Both the position numbers and the translations under genes were made by a program. The notes under the pieces are model-generated. The model made no database searches and was not told the DNA's origin. It worked only from the letters and a program-made list of their open reading frames with translations. Source: Artemia franciscana (taxonomy: Eukaryota; Arthropoda; Branchiopoda; Anostraca; Artemiidae). Taken from it: a DNA stretch of 64,000 nucleotides. The stretch spans positions 20,811,654 through 20,875,653 of the forward strand of contig NC_088864.1 in the NCBI RefSeq assembly GCF_032884065.1, given 5' to 3'. Positions 1-9,106 of this stretch are shown piece by piece; within the stretch, counting starts at the first letter, position 1, and the number at the start of each line of letters is the position of its first letter.

Positions 1-1289
1 TTAATTTTCAGCTCAGGATTGCTAAAGTTGTTATGTAAACTTGCAAAAATATTTATTGTGTCTGAGCAATAATTTTAATTTTTTTAATTTAAACTAGAAA
101 AATACCTGAAAATTTTAAAATTGGCTTTGGTTTTTGCTAGGTTTTAAGTACTTGATTCGTGATTTTATGGATGATTTTAAACATTGACGAGAAATGGTCT
201 GAAGTGAAAAAAGAATAGAAAGTGTATAAGTATCAGAGTCAAGTAATTACAGTGATCCGGGTTGCAGCAACTTAGTTAGAGACGGTCACGTCCAGTGCTA
301 TTATGTTAAAGAACGAACTATAGACAATAGTAATTAATATGTTTAAATAAACAATTTATATATATAGATGACACACCACACGCTTATCTTTCGACAGGAT
401 AATATAAGTAAAATGTCTATTGAAAGTATATTTACCCATATTCGTCTCAGCACTATCTTGCTTGCAGCTGCCGGTCCAATCATTTCATATAAAGGATCGG
501 TATAATGAATCATAAAAAGAGATTAAGTAGGTTTCATGGGTATCGTGGCTGCAGAGATAGTTGAGACCTAGTAAAGAATATTTATATTAAAAGGCGATCA
601 TTAGAAGAACTAACCATTGCATAGATTGGAGTTCAGTTAGTTTCCTGATTCTTTGAGGCTCGTCTCTTACTTTTCCAAAGAATAAAAAATAGTAGTCTTT
701 TTCCTGTTTGTAATCAGGTTTCTTTATAAGTGAGCAATAATTGTTTTAATTTAATGTCGTTTAAAATATATAAGGGGTTGATTGAATTTATCTTAGACAA
801 AGACTGTAGCCAATGGTACTTGAAGTATTTAAGTAAATGTTGTGTTTTAAAGCAATTTCAAGTTGTTATCCGGGTGCAGGGGTAGCTAACAACTTAGTAA
901 GAGACGATCACGTCCCATTGGGAAAAATAAATAGCTCATAACTCCGTAAAACAGAGTCAGATCAAAAAACGAAGTAAACTATTAGAACTGCCATGTCTGA
1001 AACTCCTACATAAGAAATTTATATTCTCTTGGCTTGATCAACAAAGAAAACACTTCGGCTCGAAAAAGAAGAAAAGTGGCTTGAACTGCGATATTTTGTA
1101 TCGACGACATCTTTCTTTTCCGTTTGTTTCTCTTCAGCTAGCTCGGTACGAGAAAACCATAGAGAGCTGTTTAATGGCTTATTTGAAAGGAAATTGATGT
1201 ATTTAAAAAAAAAGTTTAAACTAACAAAAAAAAATTAAAACAAAAAATCATTTTACGAAAAATGGCATTCTTTTATAGCTCTACAGTAG
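1..1289. other. Last intron of DHX16, 5' part visible in window
   Basis: This stretch lies upstream of the DHX16 terminal exon and should be part of that gene's last intron, so the intron is at least 2.1 kb. I found no further DHX16 exon in it. It holds three diverged copies of a short repeat sharing the core 'cttagttagagac..tcacgtcc' (about 254-292, 530-580 and 868-917); related copies lie at 56092-56145 and 56472-56535. Nothing else is recognised. Confidence 0.5.
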
Positions 1290-1790
1290 CAAATGTTATT
1301 AACATCTACTTGCGGTTGAATATTCTTAACATTAATATTCAATCCTACTCTTGCACCCTGAACCCTCAAAACTTACAAAATTCATACATTTTGTCAATAC
1401 TTTTATCTCGGACACTCAAATCATCTGCAAATTCTAAGTCTAGGAAATGTTCCCTTCCTGTTTGATTCCATACTCTCCCGTAGGCTTTTCCGGCCTCCTT
1501 AGGACGAATTCCATCAAACTAATCCGCATAAAGGAGAATAGGATACAACCCTGCTGAACTCCTGATTCATCATCAAACGAGCTACTAACCCTACTTACTG
1601 TCTTCATCGTATCCATATTTCTCTCGTGCATAGTACTAATCCCTTTAATACACTTTTCTGATATACCATACAAGGATATGAACTTCAATAAATCTCTTAT
1701 GTTGGTTGAATAAAATGCATGTTTATAATATATAAGTTGAGGACTAAAGGGCTGTGATGACTCAGACATTGTTCAATTATTAATTTAAGG
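1290..1790 (-). pseudogene. RTE-type LINE reverse transcriptase fragment
   Basis: On the minus strand the translation reads through RT palm motifs: a GVQQGCILFSF block (family form GVRQGCVLSPF) near 1540-1570, then LDLEFADDLS (the catalytic YADD box as FADD) near 1400-1440, then VLRVQGARVGLNINVK after a frameshift near 1370. The same family occurs at 30660-31030, 34555-35145, 55045-55330 and 63000-64000. Two frame breaks and missing flanks show it is a dead 5'- and 3'-truncated copy. It sits antisense in the DHX16 intron. Assignment to the RTE/CFDP2-like group is from motif resemblance. Confidence 0.75.
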
Positions 1791-2139
1791 CGAAAATTGT
1801 CGATACATCCTCTCTTCTTCCTTAATCTGCACTATTCTTCACTTAAGCTTTATCTGCAGCGTCTCCTACTCTAATAACTATCATCATGCTAAGTAATTTG
1901 CTCTATGTAGAAACCAAGGTAACGCCTCTATAATTACCACACTTTTTTTTATCACTTCTTGTCAAAGGGGTTGAATAAAACTTCTCCCAAAGTTCAAATC
2001 AATTTTGTTTCTTCTATATAGGAAATGAAAGAAAAAATTGAGACAATCCTTTTGAGTTAGAGACCGCTGAATAGTCTGTAAAATATGATTTATCTTCTTA
2101 TTTTTTCTTATCCTGAATTATATTTGAATAATTTTATAG
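1791..2139. other. 3' end of DHX16 last intron
   Basis: AT-rich intronic DNA ending in a pyrimidine/AT stretch and the acceptor 'attttatag' at 2131-2139. It may contain the diverged upstream end of the antisense RTE fragment. No other coding signal is seen. Confidence 0.5.
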
Positions 2140-2271
2140 GTCATCGAAATTGAAAATAAATGGCTTCTTGAAGTTGCTCCTCATTACTACAAGGCAAAAG
2201 ATTTGGAAGATTCATTATCTAAGAAAATGCCCAAAGAAAAAGGAAAGTCTAAAGAAGAATTAGGAGATTGA
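2140..2271 (+). CDS. Dhx16: DHX16 (PRP2-type) DEAH-box RNA helicase, terminal exon
   Basis: DHX16/Prp2 is a spliceosomal DEAH-box ATPase that remodels the activated spliceosome before the first catalytic step in the nucleus. The exon encodes 43 residues and a TGA stop. Its core, [17 protein letters not shown] followed by [15 protein letters not shown], matches the extreme C-terminus of DHX16 rather than DHX15 (WLVKIAPQYYDMSNFPQ) or other family members. It opens directly after an AG acceptor at 2138-2139 in phase 0, so the previous exon ends on a whole codon. The helicase core, OB fold and ratchet domains are encoded left of the window. The protein ends in a charged Lys/Glu tail, as in the family. 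Identification is by recalled family similarity over a short piece but the match is specific. Confidence 0.9.
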   Translation, partial: VIEIENKWLLEVAPHYYKAKDLEDSLSKKMPKEKGKSKEELGD

Positions 2272-2334
2272 TCTTATTTTTCTTGTTTTATAACTTCAAT
2301 TATAAAAATATGTCTTATAAATATTTTGTATCTA

Positions 2335-2340
2335 ATTAAA
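2335..2340 (+). terminator. Probable poly(A) signal of DHX16 (ATTAAA)
   Basis: The first common poly(A) hexamer after the DHX16 stop is the variant ATTAAA, 64 bases downstream, in AT-rich DNA followed by T/GT-rich sequence. No canonical AATAAA precedes it. A very short 3' UTR is therefore inferred. Confidence 0.45.
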
Positions 2341-2449
2341 TTTGTTTGTGTTTATATTTCGTCAGAATGGCTATGCTTGGACATTGAACTGTTTGGCTGG
2401 AGCTATGGTTCGAACTCCACTATAAAAAATTGTAAAAAAGAAACCATAT

Positions 2450-2826
2450 TGTAAAAAAAAAATTCTTTGTTTATTTCTGATTCTGCTCCATATAGCCTTC
2501 GTTCTTCATATAATATCTGCGGTCCGCCTACCCATACTATTCGATCAGATTTCAATCCCCACATTACTTATCAACAGGTCTGGAATTTACTGCGTTCTTC
2601 ATTACAGAGATACCACTCATTTTCGATTTTTAAAAGGATTCTTAATGATCATTTAGTAAAGAATCAAATAGAATAGCATTTTGTTTTTGTTTGTTGTTGT
2701 TTTTTTTTTTTTTTCCTTTTCCTCTGAGTTGATGTCCCTTGAGTGTTTGTTCATGGTGTATGGTTGTCTTCTCTGCGCTTTGAATCCCAGGCCTCATATA
2801 TGTTTTCTTTTTCATTTTATATGTTA
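2450..2826 (+). pseudogene. LINE 3' end: RT C-terminal tail and start of 3' UTR
   Basis: The plus-strand reading frame at 2467-2673 (ending FKRILNDHLVKNQIE, stop TAG) has the form of the last residues of CR1/Jockey-type RT polyproteins, where a WN-L-P-S-L segment precedes an F-K-R-x-L-x-x-H-L block. After the stop comes a G/T-rich, T-run-rich 3' UTR. This UTR is cut at 2826 by the Helitron cluster and appears to resume at 4961. The rest of the LINE is absent. Family assignment is tentative. Confidence 0.5.
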
Positions 2827-2956
2827 CTAGGTGTTGGGGTGCTTCGCGCCCCCCCAAGGCCCCCAGCGCGCGTAAGTCGTTACGTGCCATATTAGTTATG
2901 CGCCATTGTAGTTGTGTCCCGCCTGTGAATATAGATAGATATATATATATATGTTT

Positions 2957-3180
2957 TTAACTACGTAAAACTTGCGAATATACAACATTCTTCGCTGTCC
3001 CATTGTCTGTGCATATAAATAGATTGTCAGGTTTACCGACTCTTGAACATGCAACATATAATTGTCCATGGGAAAAACAATCCGTATTCAGATCTATACC
3101 TCATTATTCTAATGATTGCCCTTGAGCTTTGTTGATAGTGATTACTAATCGAACATTTCCTGTGTCCCCGTCGTCATTTA
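2957..3180 (-). pseudogene. Helitron helicase C-terminal fragment, copy A
   Basis: The minus strand encodes VRLVITINKAQGQSLE, two in-frame stops, then GIDLNTDCFSHGQLYVACSR and VGKPDNLF.. to a stop at 2957. 'TINKAQGQ' and 'FSHGQLYVACSRV' are the SF1/Pif1-type helicase motifs of animal Helitrons. Only this terminal part survives. Directly upstream on the minus strand the sequence passes into the minisatellite, so the helicase domain is truncated there. Confidence 0.8.
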
Positions 3181-3305
3181 TATATCCCCCTGTGCCCCCA
3201 GGTGTCCCCGTTGTAGTTGTGTCCCTGTATCCCGGTCGTCATTTGTGTCCCGGTGTCCCAGTCTGTAATTTCTCTTTGAGTGTCCCGGTCGTCATTTATT
3301 TTCCC
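3150..3305. repeat. Minisatellite in Helitron, block 1
   Basis: Degenerate tandem units built from 'gtgtcccggtcgtcattt' with variants carrying 'atattccc' or 'ctgtaatttctctttgag'. The same units form blocks at 3940-4310 and 4590-4800. Read on the minus strand each core gives an N-D-D-R-D-T-G pattern, directly fused to the helicase fragment. It has the look of an expandable satellite carried by the element. Confidence 0.75.
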
Positions 3306-3528
3306 TGTGTCCTGGTGTCCCGACAAACATGCTTCTTCTTTTTTTTTGCAGCTTTTTTTGTTTTTTTAGCTTTTTTTCTTTTTAGTTTTTTACCTTTTTT
3401 AGTTTTTTCCTTTTATTTAAGTTTTTTTCTTTTTAGGTTTTTTCTTCTTTTTCGCGCCATATTAGTTACGCGCCATTGTAGTTGTGTCCCTGTGTCCCAC
3501 CTATGAATATAGATAGATAGATATATAT
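3306..3528. repeat. T-rich low-complexity stretch inside Helitron cluster
   Basis: Runs of 'ttttttagttttttt' type separated by short spacers at 3335-3455, then a duplicate of the subterminal Helitron block ('cgcgccatattagttacgcgccattgtag') and a (GATA)n-like tract. The plus-strand frame through here is antisense low-complexity sequence, not a gene. Confidence 0.6.
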
Positions 3529-3605
3529 ATATGTTTTTTAACTACGCAAAACTTGCGAATATACAACACTAGCTGTTGGGGTGGCACTTCGCGCCACCCC
3601 AACAC
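3529..3605 (-). mobile_element. Second Helitron 3' terminus with strong hairpin
   Basis: A near-perfect hairpin (plus strand 3574-3604: 'tgttggggtggc' / 'gccaccccaaca' around 'acttcgc') is followed on the minus strand by AGCTAG and then T, the expected Helitron end. The sequence beyond ('tgttgtatattcgcaag') is the last part of another helicase frame. One Helitron therefore inserted into, or ended within, the tail of another. Confidence 0.75.
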
Positions 3606-3729
3606 CTAGTAGGTGGGGGCGCTTCGCCCCCCCCCCGCGCGTAAGTCGTTACGCGCCATATTAGTTACGCGCCATTGTAGTTGTGTCCCTTTGTCCCACC
3701 TGTGAATATAGATAGATATATATATGTTT

Positions 3730-3940
3730 TTAACTATGTAAAACTTTCGAATATACAACATTCTTCGATGTCCCATTGTCTGTGCATATAAACAGATTGT
3801 CAGGTTTACCGACTCTTGAACATGCAACATAAAATTGTCCATGGGAAAAACAACCCGTATTCAGATCTATACCTTATTATTCTAATGATTGCCCTTGAAG
3901 CTTTGTTGATGGTGATTGCTAATCGAACATTCCCTGTGTC
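3730..3940 (-). pseudogene. Helitron helicase C-terminal fragment, copy B
   Basis: Near-identical to copy A across the FSHGQLYVACSRV region. An extra base in 'cttgaagctttg' (copy A 'cttgagctttg') shifts the frame after ITINKA. It stops at the same relative place and is joined upstream to minisatellite block 2. Confidence 0.75.
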
Positions 3941-4310
3941 CCCGTCGTCATTTATATATCCCCCTGTGCCCCCGTCGTCCCCGTTGTTGTTGTGTCCCTG
4001 TGTCCCGGTCGTCATTTATATTCCCAGTATCCCGGTCGCTAATTGTGTCCCAGTGTCCTAGTCTGTAATTTCTCTTTGAGCGTCCCAGTCGTCATTTATA
4101 TTCCCAGTATCCCGGTCGCCAATTGTGTCCCAGTCTGTAATTTCTCTTTGAGCGTCCTGGTCGTCATTTATGTTCCCGGTGTCCCGGTCGTCATTTGTGT
4201 CCCGCTGTCCCGGTCTGTAATTTCTCTTTGAGTGTCCCGGTCGTCATTTATTTTCCCTGTGTCCTGGTGTCCCGGTCGTCATTTGTGTCCCGGTGTCCCG
4301 GTCTGTAGTT
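3940..4310. repeat. Minisatellite in Helitron, block 2
   Basis: Longest block of the 'gtcccggtcgtcattt' units, with higher-order units alternating 'ggtcgtcatttatattccc' and 'gtctgtaatttctctttgag'. Copy-number differences between the three blocks indicate independent expansion. Confidence 0.75.
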
Positions 4311-4467
4311 TCGTCAGTCGACAAACATGACATCAGACGACAAACAACTTCATGACGATATACAGCTCAACCCTAACAATGACGTCAGTCGACAAACATG
4401 ACATCAGTCGACACACAAACATGACGTCAGTCGACAGACACACAAACAACTTATTTTTATATATACA

Positions 4468-4592
4468 ACATTTTTCGCTGTCCCATTGTCTGTGCATATA
4501 TATAGATTGTCAGATTTACCTACTCTTGAACATGCAACATATAATTGTCCATGGGAAAAACAATCCGTATTCGGATCTATACCTCATTATCC
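4468..4592 (-). pseudogene. Helitron helicase C-terminal fragment, copy C
   Basis: Third copy of the FSHGQLYVACSR region ('gtccatgggaaaaac' on the plus strand near 4547). It is truncated at about 4592, where 'cctcattat' runs straight into minisatellite block 3, before the TINKAQG motif. Its downstream side (4440-4475) joins a Helitron 5' end ('acaacttatttttatatata'). Confidence 0.7.
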
Positions 4593-4800
4593 CGGTCGTC
4601 ATTTATATATCCCCCCGGCGTCCCCGTTATAGTTGGGTCCCTGTGTCCCGTTCCTCATTTATATTCCCTGTGTCTGGGTAATTATTTGTGTCCCGGTGTC
4701 CCAGTCTGTAATATCTCTTTGAGTGTCCCGGTCGTCATTTATATTCCCTGTTTCCCGCTGTCCCGGTCGTCATTTGTTTCCCGGTGTCCCGGTCTGTAAT
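4590..4800. repeat. Minisatellite in Helitron, block 3
   Basis: Shorter, more diverged block of the same units, passing directly into the TGACGTCA-rich Helitron 5' region at 4800. Confidence 0.7.
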
Positions 4801-4960
4801 TTCGTCAGTCAACAAACATGACGTCAGTCGACAAACAACTTCATGACGGAATAATGCTCAATCCTTATAATGACGTCAGTCGACAAACATGACGTCAGTC
4901 GACACACAAACATGACGTCAGTCAACAGACAAACAAACAACTTATTTTTATATATATAGA

Positions 4961-5115
4961 TTTGGCTACTGTTCTCTTGTTTTGGTTGTTGCTTATATTG
5001 TATTTTTTTGTATCCCCCTTGTATCCCTGGCCATGGAGCCTTTCGAGGGGGAATAAGAAAATTGTATTTCCATTTCGTATTTATTGGTGAATAAACTCTC
5101 TGAACTCTCTCTTTC
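4961..5115 (+). other. Probable LINE 3' UTR continuing after the Helitron
   Basis: The flank begins with T/G-rich DNA like that just left of the Helitron and ends 'ggtgaataaactctctgaactctctctt'-like (5090-5115), an AATAAA signal with a short CTCTGAA-type tandem tail as seen at 3' ends of CR1-like LINEs. It is read as the second half of the UTR that starts at 2676. This is inference from position and composition. Confidence 0.45.
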
Positions 5116-6312
5116 TCTGTGAACTAGTGTTAGACTAGTCATGGCCGTTACCGTTTTCCTTTCTCCTTTTGTGAGAATCAGTCGTTTGTGTCATGGCTGA
5201 GACTTAATTATTGACGAAAACTGCACTGCTTTACTATCCTATCGGGAAAAAAACTAAAAATTTTAAACTTTGTCTCATCTGACAGACGAAGAATTTAAGG
5301 CTTAGGTTCCGTCTGAAGTAAACGATTTTACTTGCATAAAGCATAAATGTCTATCTTAATATTTTTATTGAATATGTTTGGGGAAATGACGGACGTGGGG
5401 GCACTGTTTGCCCTTCAACTACTTTCAACTAGAAAAAAGAGCACTAGCCCTCTAAATTTCCAATTGATTGAGCCCTGCAAGAAAGTTTATACAACAACTT
5501 CTATACGAAGTGCCCTGGTGTAAAAAAAAAATAATAGTAATAATGCATTGTGCCAACATCGTTCTTTACTTAGGCAGCGCTATTATGCTGCCTATGATTG
5601 TGAGTTTTTCCCTTCTGCAAAACAAAGGCATTGATCTGGAATTGGTGGCCCCCTTAAGCAGACTGAAGCCGAAAGCAGCCCCTTGAATGAGGTGAAAGCC
5701 TTGGATCTCGATTCGTGTTATCTATATAAAAGAATCTTCTATTGCAACTACTTTTGACGTAATTTTCAGTCAACGTCATGTCCAATTCGCTATGATCAGA
5801 ATTATGAATGAAGAAACTTCAGTCAAAATCTAAAATTCGCAAATAAAATACAATGCAATAATATGCTCTTCGATTTGAATTACCAATGAGAATACTCAAG
5901 AGTAAATTGGATAGTATCAGCATTTCTATTGAATAAAAGCAATTGTATGAGAGATCATATGACGCTGCACGTGCGATTTTTTTCCATTGCTAATAGGTCA
6001 GCAAGAACACTAATAATAATCGTTTTCCTTATGCACATGTGGATGTTCTTCGGGTGGAATTGGTTTAGCATCAACACAGTATCATACCCCGCCTTTCAAT
6101 ATTTTACGAATATTAGAAAGGCAGGGTAAGGCACAAGAAGATTTGTTTACTTATGTTGGTTGTTCTTGTTCTGTGCTGATTGTTGCTACGTAGAGAAGCC
6201 ATGTCTTCCTGATTCTGAAAGAAAGAAAAGAGAAAATTTATCGTAGTACAAATCTTCCAGAGGCCAACACAGTGGCACAAAATGCTGCCAGTTTCTGTTT
6301 GTATCAGATTAA
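5116..6312. other. Intergenic, no gene recognised
   Basis: AT-rich sequence. Around 5410-5700 there is a weak resemblance ('gcactagccctctaaatttccaattgattgagcc') to the interior of the 1.7-kb hairpin-headed element at 13175-14880. Short frames at 5468 and 5929 have no family resemblance and are not called as genes. Confidence 0.4.
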
Positions 6313-6435
6313 CGACGCTTCTTGACTACTAAAGTCCCTGCGTCGGCCCTAGAGTGCATTGCTGCAGCATGATTCGATCTCTGGGTCCCGTATTACCAAG
6401 CTAAGGTCAAACCAACTGCGCCACCACAGGACATC
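6313..6435 (-). mobile_element. tRNA-derived SINE, copy 1
   Basis: On the minus strand the element begins near 6435 and carries a pol III box A (GTGGCGCAGTTGGT, 6411-6424) and box B (GATCGAATC, 6371-6379), spaced as in a tRNA head. A non-tRNA body ('cagggactttagtagtcaagaagcg') follows. A second, more diverged copy lies at 25711-25832. The tRNA-like part does not fold as an intact tRNA, so this is a SINE and not a tRNA gene. Confidence 0.75.
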
Positions 6436-7810
6436 AGTTTATGTTTTACTTCGAAGCTCCCACCTTTCAAACTCTACAACCTAGGGACTTCAGGTGAGAC
6501 TTGATTCAGTGCCCTGTCACAATGTTAAAGTCTGGTTATTTTATAGTTAGTTGCAGCGATTGCAATAACCATAGTTATCGATTTTTTTAATGGAAAGTAG
6601 AAAAAATTGCTATTTGTAGTTGATTCAGGAATGGTAAGTATAATTTCGATTAATCTTAATAATAAAGTTTTAAACCAAATCCATTGCTAAAAATCCAGTA
6701 CAGGGAAGTTAGAGCATCCCCTCCAACCTAGAACAGCAAAAAAGGTGTATCTATTTTTGTTCTTTTTTTTCAAAACTCCTTATGAGTTTTGGCCTCAAGG
6801 CCCTGAGACAGGGTGGATTCAACCGCAAGTTTTCTCCTTGGGGATTTCCAAACAATCATCAAAAATGATGTACAGTATACCATTCTCTTCTTGCAAATTT
6901 TGCAAAAAAGTACTGGACTCATACTGGGAACTAGGATGAATATTTGAGTCTCTTAACCGTTTCATGTCTTTTTTAAATTCTTGTAAATTCCATTGTCAAA
7001 TCACTTGATTGACTTCATACATTTAAAAGGATAGTATCAATAAAGGATTATTACAAAAATTGAGAAAAATTATTTTAAAAGCTCTTTGGCAGTCTTTTTG
7101 TTAAGAAACTTATGAGCCTTCTGAATAAACAAGCACTCAAGCAGTATATAATATTGTAAAATTGGTGTGAATTCAAACCAAAACGAGCATTAGCGTGGTT
7201 GGATTGGTAGCTGCAACTTACTTCCCCATTGCTATTGAATTCAAACAAAATACTGGATTTACCGAAAACGATTTCCCAGAGTGGTTTCAGAAAGTAACTT
7301 CTGAGTGACAGAGAGCATACAAGAATTTCCCAGACAAAATTGGAATACGAAGCTGCAATATGACCTAAAATCTTTGAAAGAACTAAAGAGGATCGTAAAA
7401 AAAAATTCTAATGGCTTCGTATTGGTCTTAAATAGACGATATGATCTAGTGACTACATTTACTATACAAATACTGTCTCCAGCTTCGTTTTTTTAAAAGT
7501 AATCATATAGGAAGTCCTCGCTTTTGTTGCTTTCTGGAACAAAACAAGGACTTTGTTTATTTCCCTGTGTCATCGAACATAAAGATCAAGTTTCAGGAAA
7601 CGACAGATTTTCTTTGCTTTTTTGTAATTAGATAAGACACAGTTTTTGATACAACAAACGCAAAATAAACTCTTAGAAACAAAAGGAAAAAACTTAGAAA
7701 AAGAAAAATACTTAAATTGTTAGAAAAGAATTGACGTGTTCCATTTTTAATCGTTGGTATTGTTTATCTGACAATGTTGGAATCTTGAAATGTCTTGTGC
7801 ATTAATATAA
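6436..7810. other. Intergenic, interspersed repeat remnant
   Basis: Contains a short repeat at about 6545-6670 ('tatttgtagttgattcaggaatggtaag' type) that recurs at 56180-56265. The rest is AT-rich with no recognised gene. The 250 bases before the USP14-like frame show no clear promoter element. Confidence 0.4.
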
Positions 7811-9106
7811 ATGCCTGTATACTCGGTTAATTTGAAGTGGTTTAAAAAATTATATCATAATTTAAAATTAAATACTGATAAGCAGCCATGGGCTTTTAAA
7901 AGACAGTTGTTTACGATCACAGGCGTCATTCCTGAGCGACAAAAAGTCATAATGAAAGGGAAAAAGTTGAAAGACTATACTTGGCATGGGTTTGATATCA
8001 AAGATGGTGTTACGTTGACATTAGTAGGAACTGGGGAAGAAAACATCCTTGCCGAGCCTTGGGAAAATCAAATGGCAATGACTTATATTACAGCAACCTT
8101 ACATTTATTGTTAACCATTACTGACCTATTTGAGTGTATATTTTATAATGAAATTGATATTGCTTGGTCTGGTTCAGTTCGGAAGATTGTAGACATATTG
8201 ATGAATCAATTTAATTTTTTTAATGTTAACCATTACACTGATCCTGCAGAACTGATCGAACATGTTATTGGTGAATTCCCTCGTCTTGATGAAGAAGGTA
8301 TGTTTGTCCGACAAGATGCCAACGAGTTCTTATTAAGGGTATTATCTGCACTTAAGCAAGGACTTTCACCGCTACAAGTTAGAAATCAACCCACAAACTA
8401 CTCCTCATTTATTGATCAGTTTTTGGGTGTTTTTTTCTCGTGTAAAATTAGTAATTTAGAAGATCAGCATGAGCCAGTTTCGTATGCTATTGAGGGTTTT
8501 TTTCAGTTGAACTGTATTATTTCCAGTGAGGTGAACTCCCTGGAAGACGGCATAAGGCTCACATTGAAAGAAGAGATCATTCAGTGTTCTCAGATTACGG
8601 GCCGTGATGCAGTATATGAGAAAAGATATGAAATCAGCCGTTTGCCTTCGTATTTGTTCATTAAGATGGAACGTTTTTCAAAGAAGAAAGGAAAAAGTGA
8701 ATATGTAAAAAATTATAAGGATGTGCAGTTGCCTGTTCAATTGGATGTTAACGAGTTCTGCAGTGAAGAACTGAAATCTAATTTAATGCCAATGAGAAGA
8801 AAACTTGAAAATAATATTGAAAATATAAAAAACAAACGAGTAAGTGAGGAGGAAATTACTTGGTTCCTCAATGACATTGGATCAAACAATTCAGGATACT
8901 ATGAACTTAAAGCTGTGTTGATTCACCATGGGGAATCACTTTCAAACGGATATTATGAAGTATGGCTCAAACGAGGGAATAAATGGTTACAATATGATAC
9001 TAATTTTTATGCTGAAACAGAATACATTTTGGAATTGTGTAGAGGCACAAAGGAATCCTGTGCCTATATTTTGCTTTATGGTTCAACAAAGATTATTAAG
9101 AGCTAA
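7811..9106 (+). CDS. Intronless USP14-like pseudo-deubiquitinase
   Basis: An uninterrupted 431-residue frame. Residues 1-75 match the N-terminal ubiquitin-like domain of USP14 (opening MPVYSVNLKW, then RQKVIMKGKKLKD), which in USP14 docks on the proteasome. The rest follows the USP fold: the Cys box aligns (..MAMTYITATLHLL), QDANEF at 168-173, IDQFLGVFF at 201-209, ISRLPSYLFIKMERF at 275-289, DIGSNNSGYYELKAVLIHHG at 355-374. USP14 cleaves ubiquitin from proteasome-bound substrates, but here the nucleophile position (NTCY in USP14) is Thr91 and the catalytic His (GHY) is Tyr381. Only the Asp position (YD at 395-396) looks kept. It should not cleave by the normal mechanism. USP14 genes normally have many introns; a single exon suggests an old retrocopy. 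No poly(A) tail or target duplication is evident. An intact frame suggests retained function or youth. Confidence 0.85.
   Translation: MPVYSVNLKWFKKLYHNLKLNTDKQPWAFKRQLFTITGVIPERQKVIMKGKKLKDYTWHGFDIKDGVTLTLVGTGEENILAEPWENQMAMTYITATLHLLLTITDLFECIFYNEIDIAWSGSVRKIVDILMNQFNFFNVNHYTDPAELIEHVIGEFPRLDEEGMFVRQDANEFLLRVLSALKQGLSPLQVRNQPTNYSSFIDQFLGVFFSCKISNLEDQHEPVSYAIEGFFQLNCIISSEVNSLEDGIRLTLKEEIIQCSQITGRDAVYEKRYEISRLPSYLFIKMERFSKKKGKSEYVKNYKDVQLPVQLDVNEFCSEELKSNLMPMRRKLENNIENIKNKRVSEEEITWFLNDIGSNNSGYYELKAVLIHHGESLSNGYYEVWLKRGNKWLQYDTNFYAETEYILELCRGTKESCAYILLYGSTKIIKS

Larger units (their letters stand above)
2827..4960 (-). mobile_element. Helitron cluster, nested copies, non-autonomous
   Basis: Read on the minus strand, the element starts at 4960 with TCTATATATATAAAA, preceded by A, and ends at 2827 with CTAG followed by T. 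A GC-rich hairpin (GGGTGC..GCGCCC on the plus strand) lies just inside the 3' end. These are canonical Helitron termini: 5' TC, 3' hairpin plus CTRR, insertion between A and T. Inside lie three pieces of the Helitron helicase C-terminus, a minisatellite, and a second complete 3' end at 3569-3605. The 5' region (TGACGTCA-rich, 'gtcgacaaacatgacgtcag' motifs) occurs twice, at about 4300-4465 and 4800-4960, so at least two Helitrons are nested or fused. No intact Rep or helicase gene exists, so mobility would need help in trans. Confidence 0.8.

Noticed and set aside
3129-4799. Long plus-strand frames rich in Val, Pro, Ser (VSPSSFIYPPVPP type) that look like a repeat protein
   Set aside because: They are the antisense reading of the Helitron minisatellite; the minus strand carries the true helicase homology.
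6313-6435. Functional tRNA gene
   Set aside because: Box A and B are present but acceptor and anticodon stems do not pair and a second copy shares the non-tRNA body, so it is a SINE.
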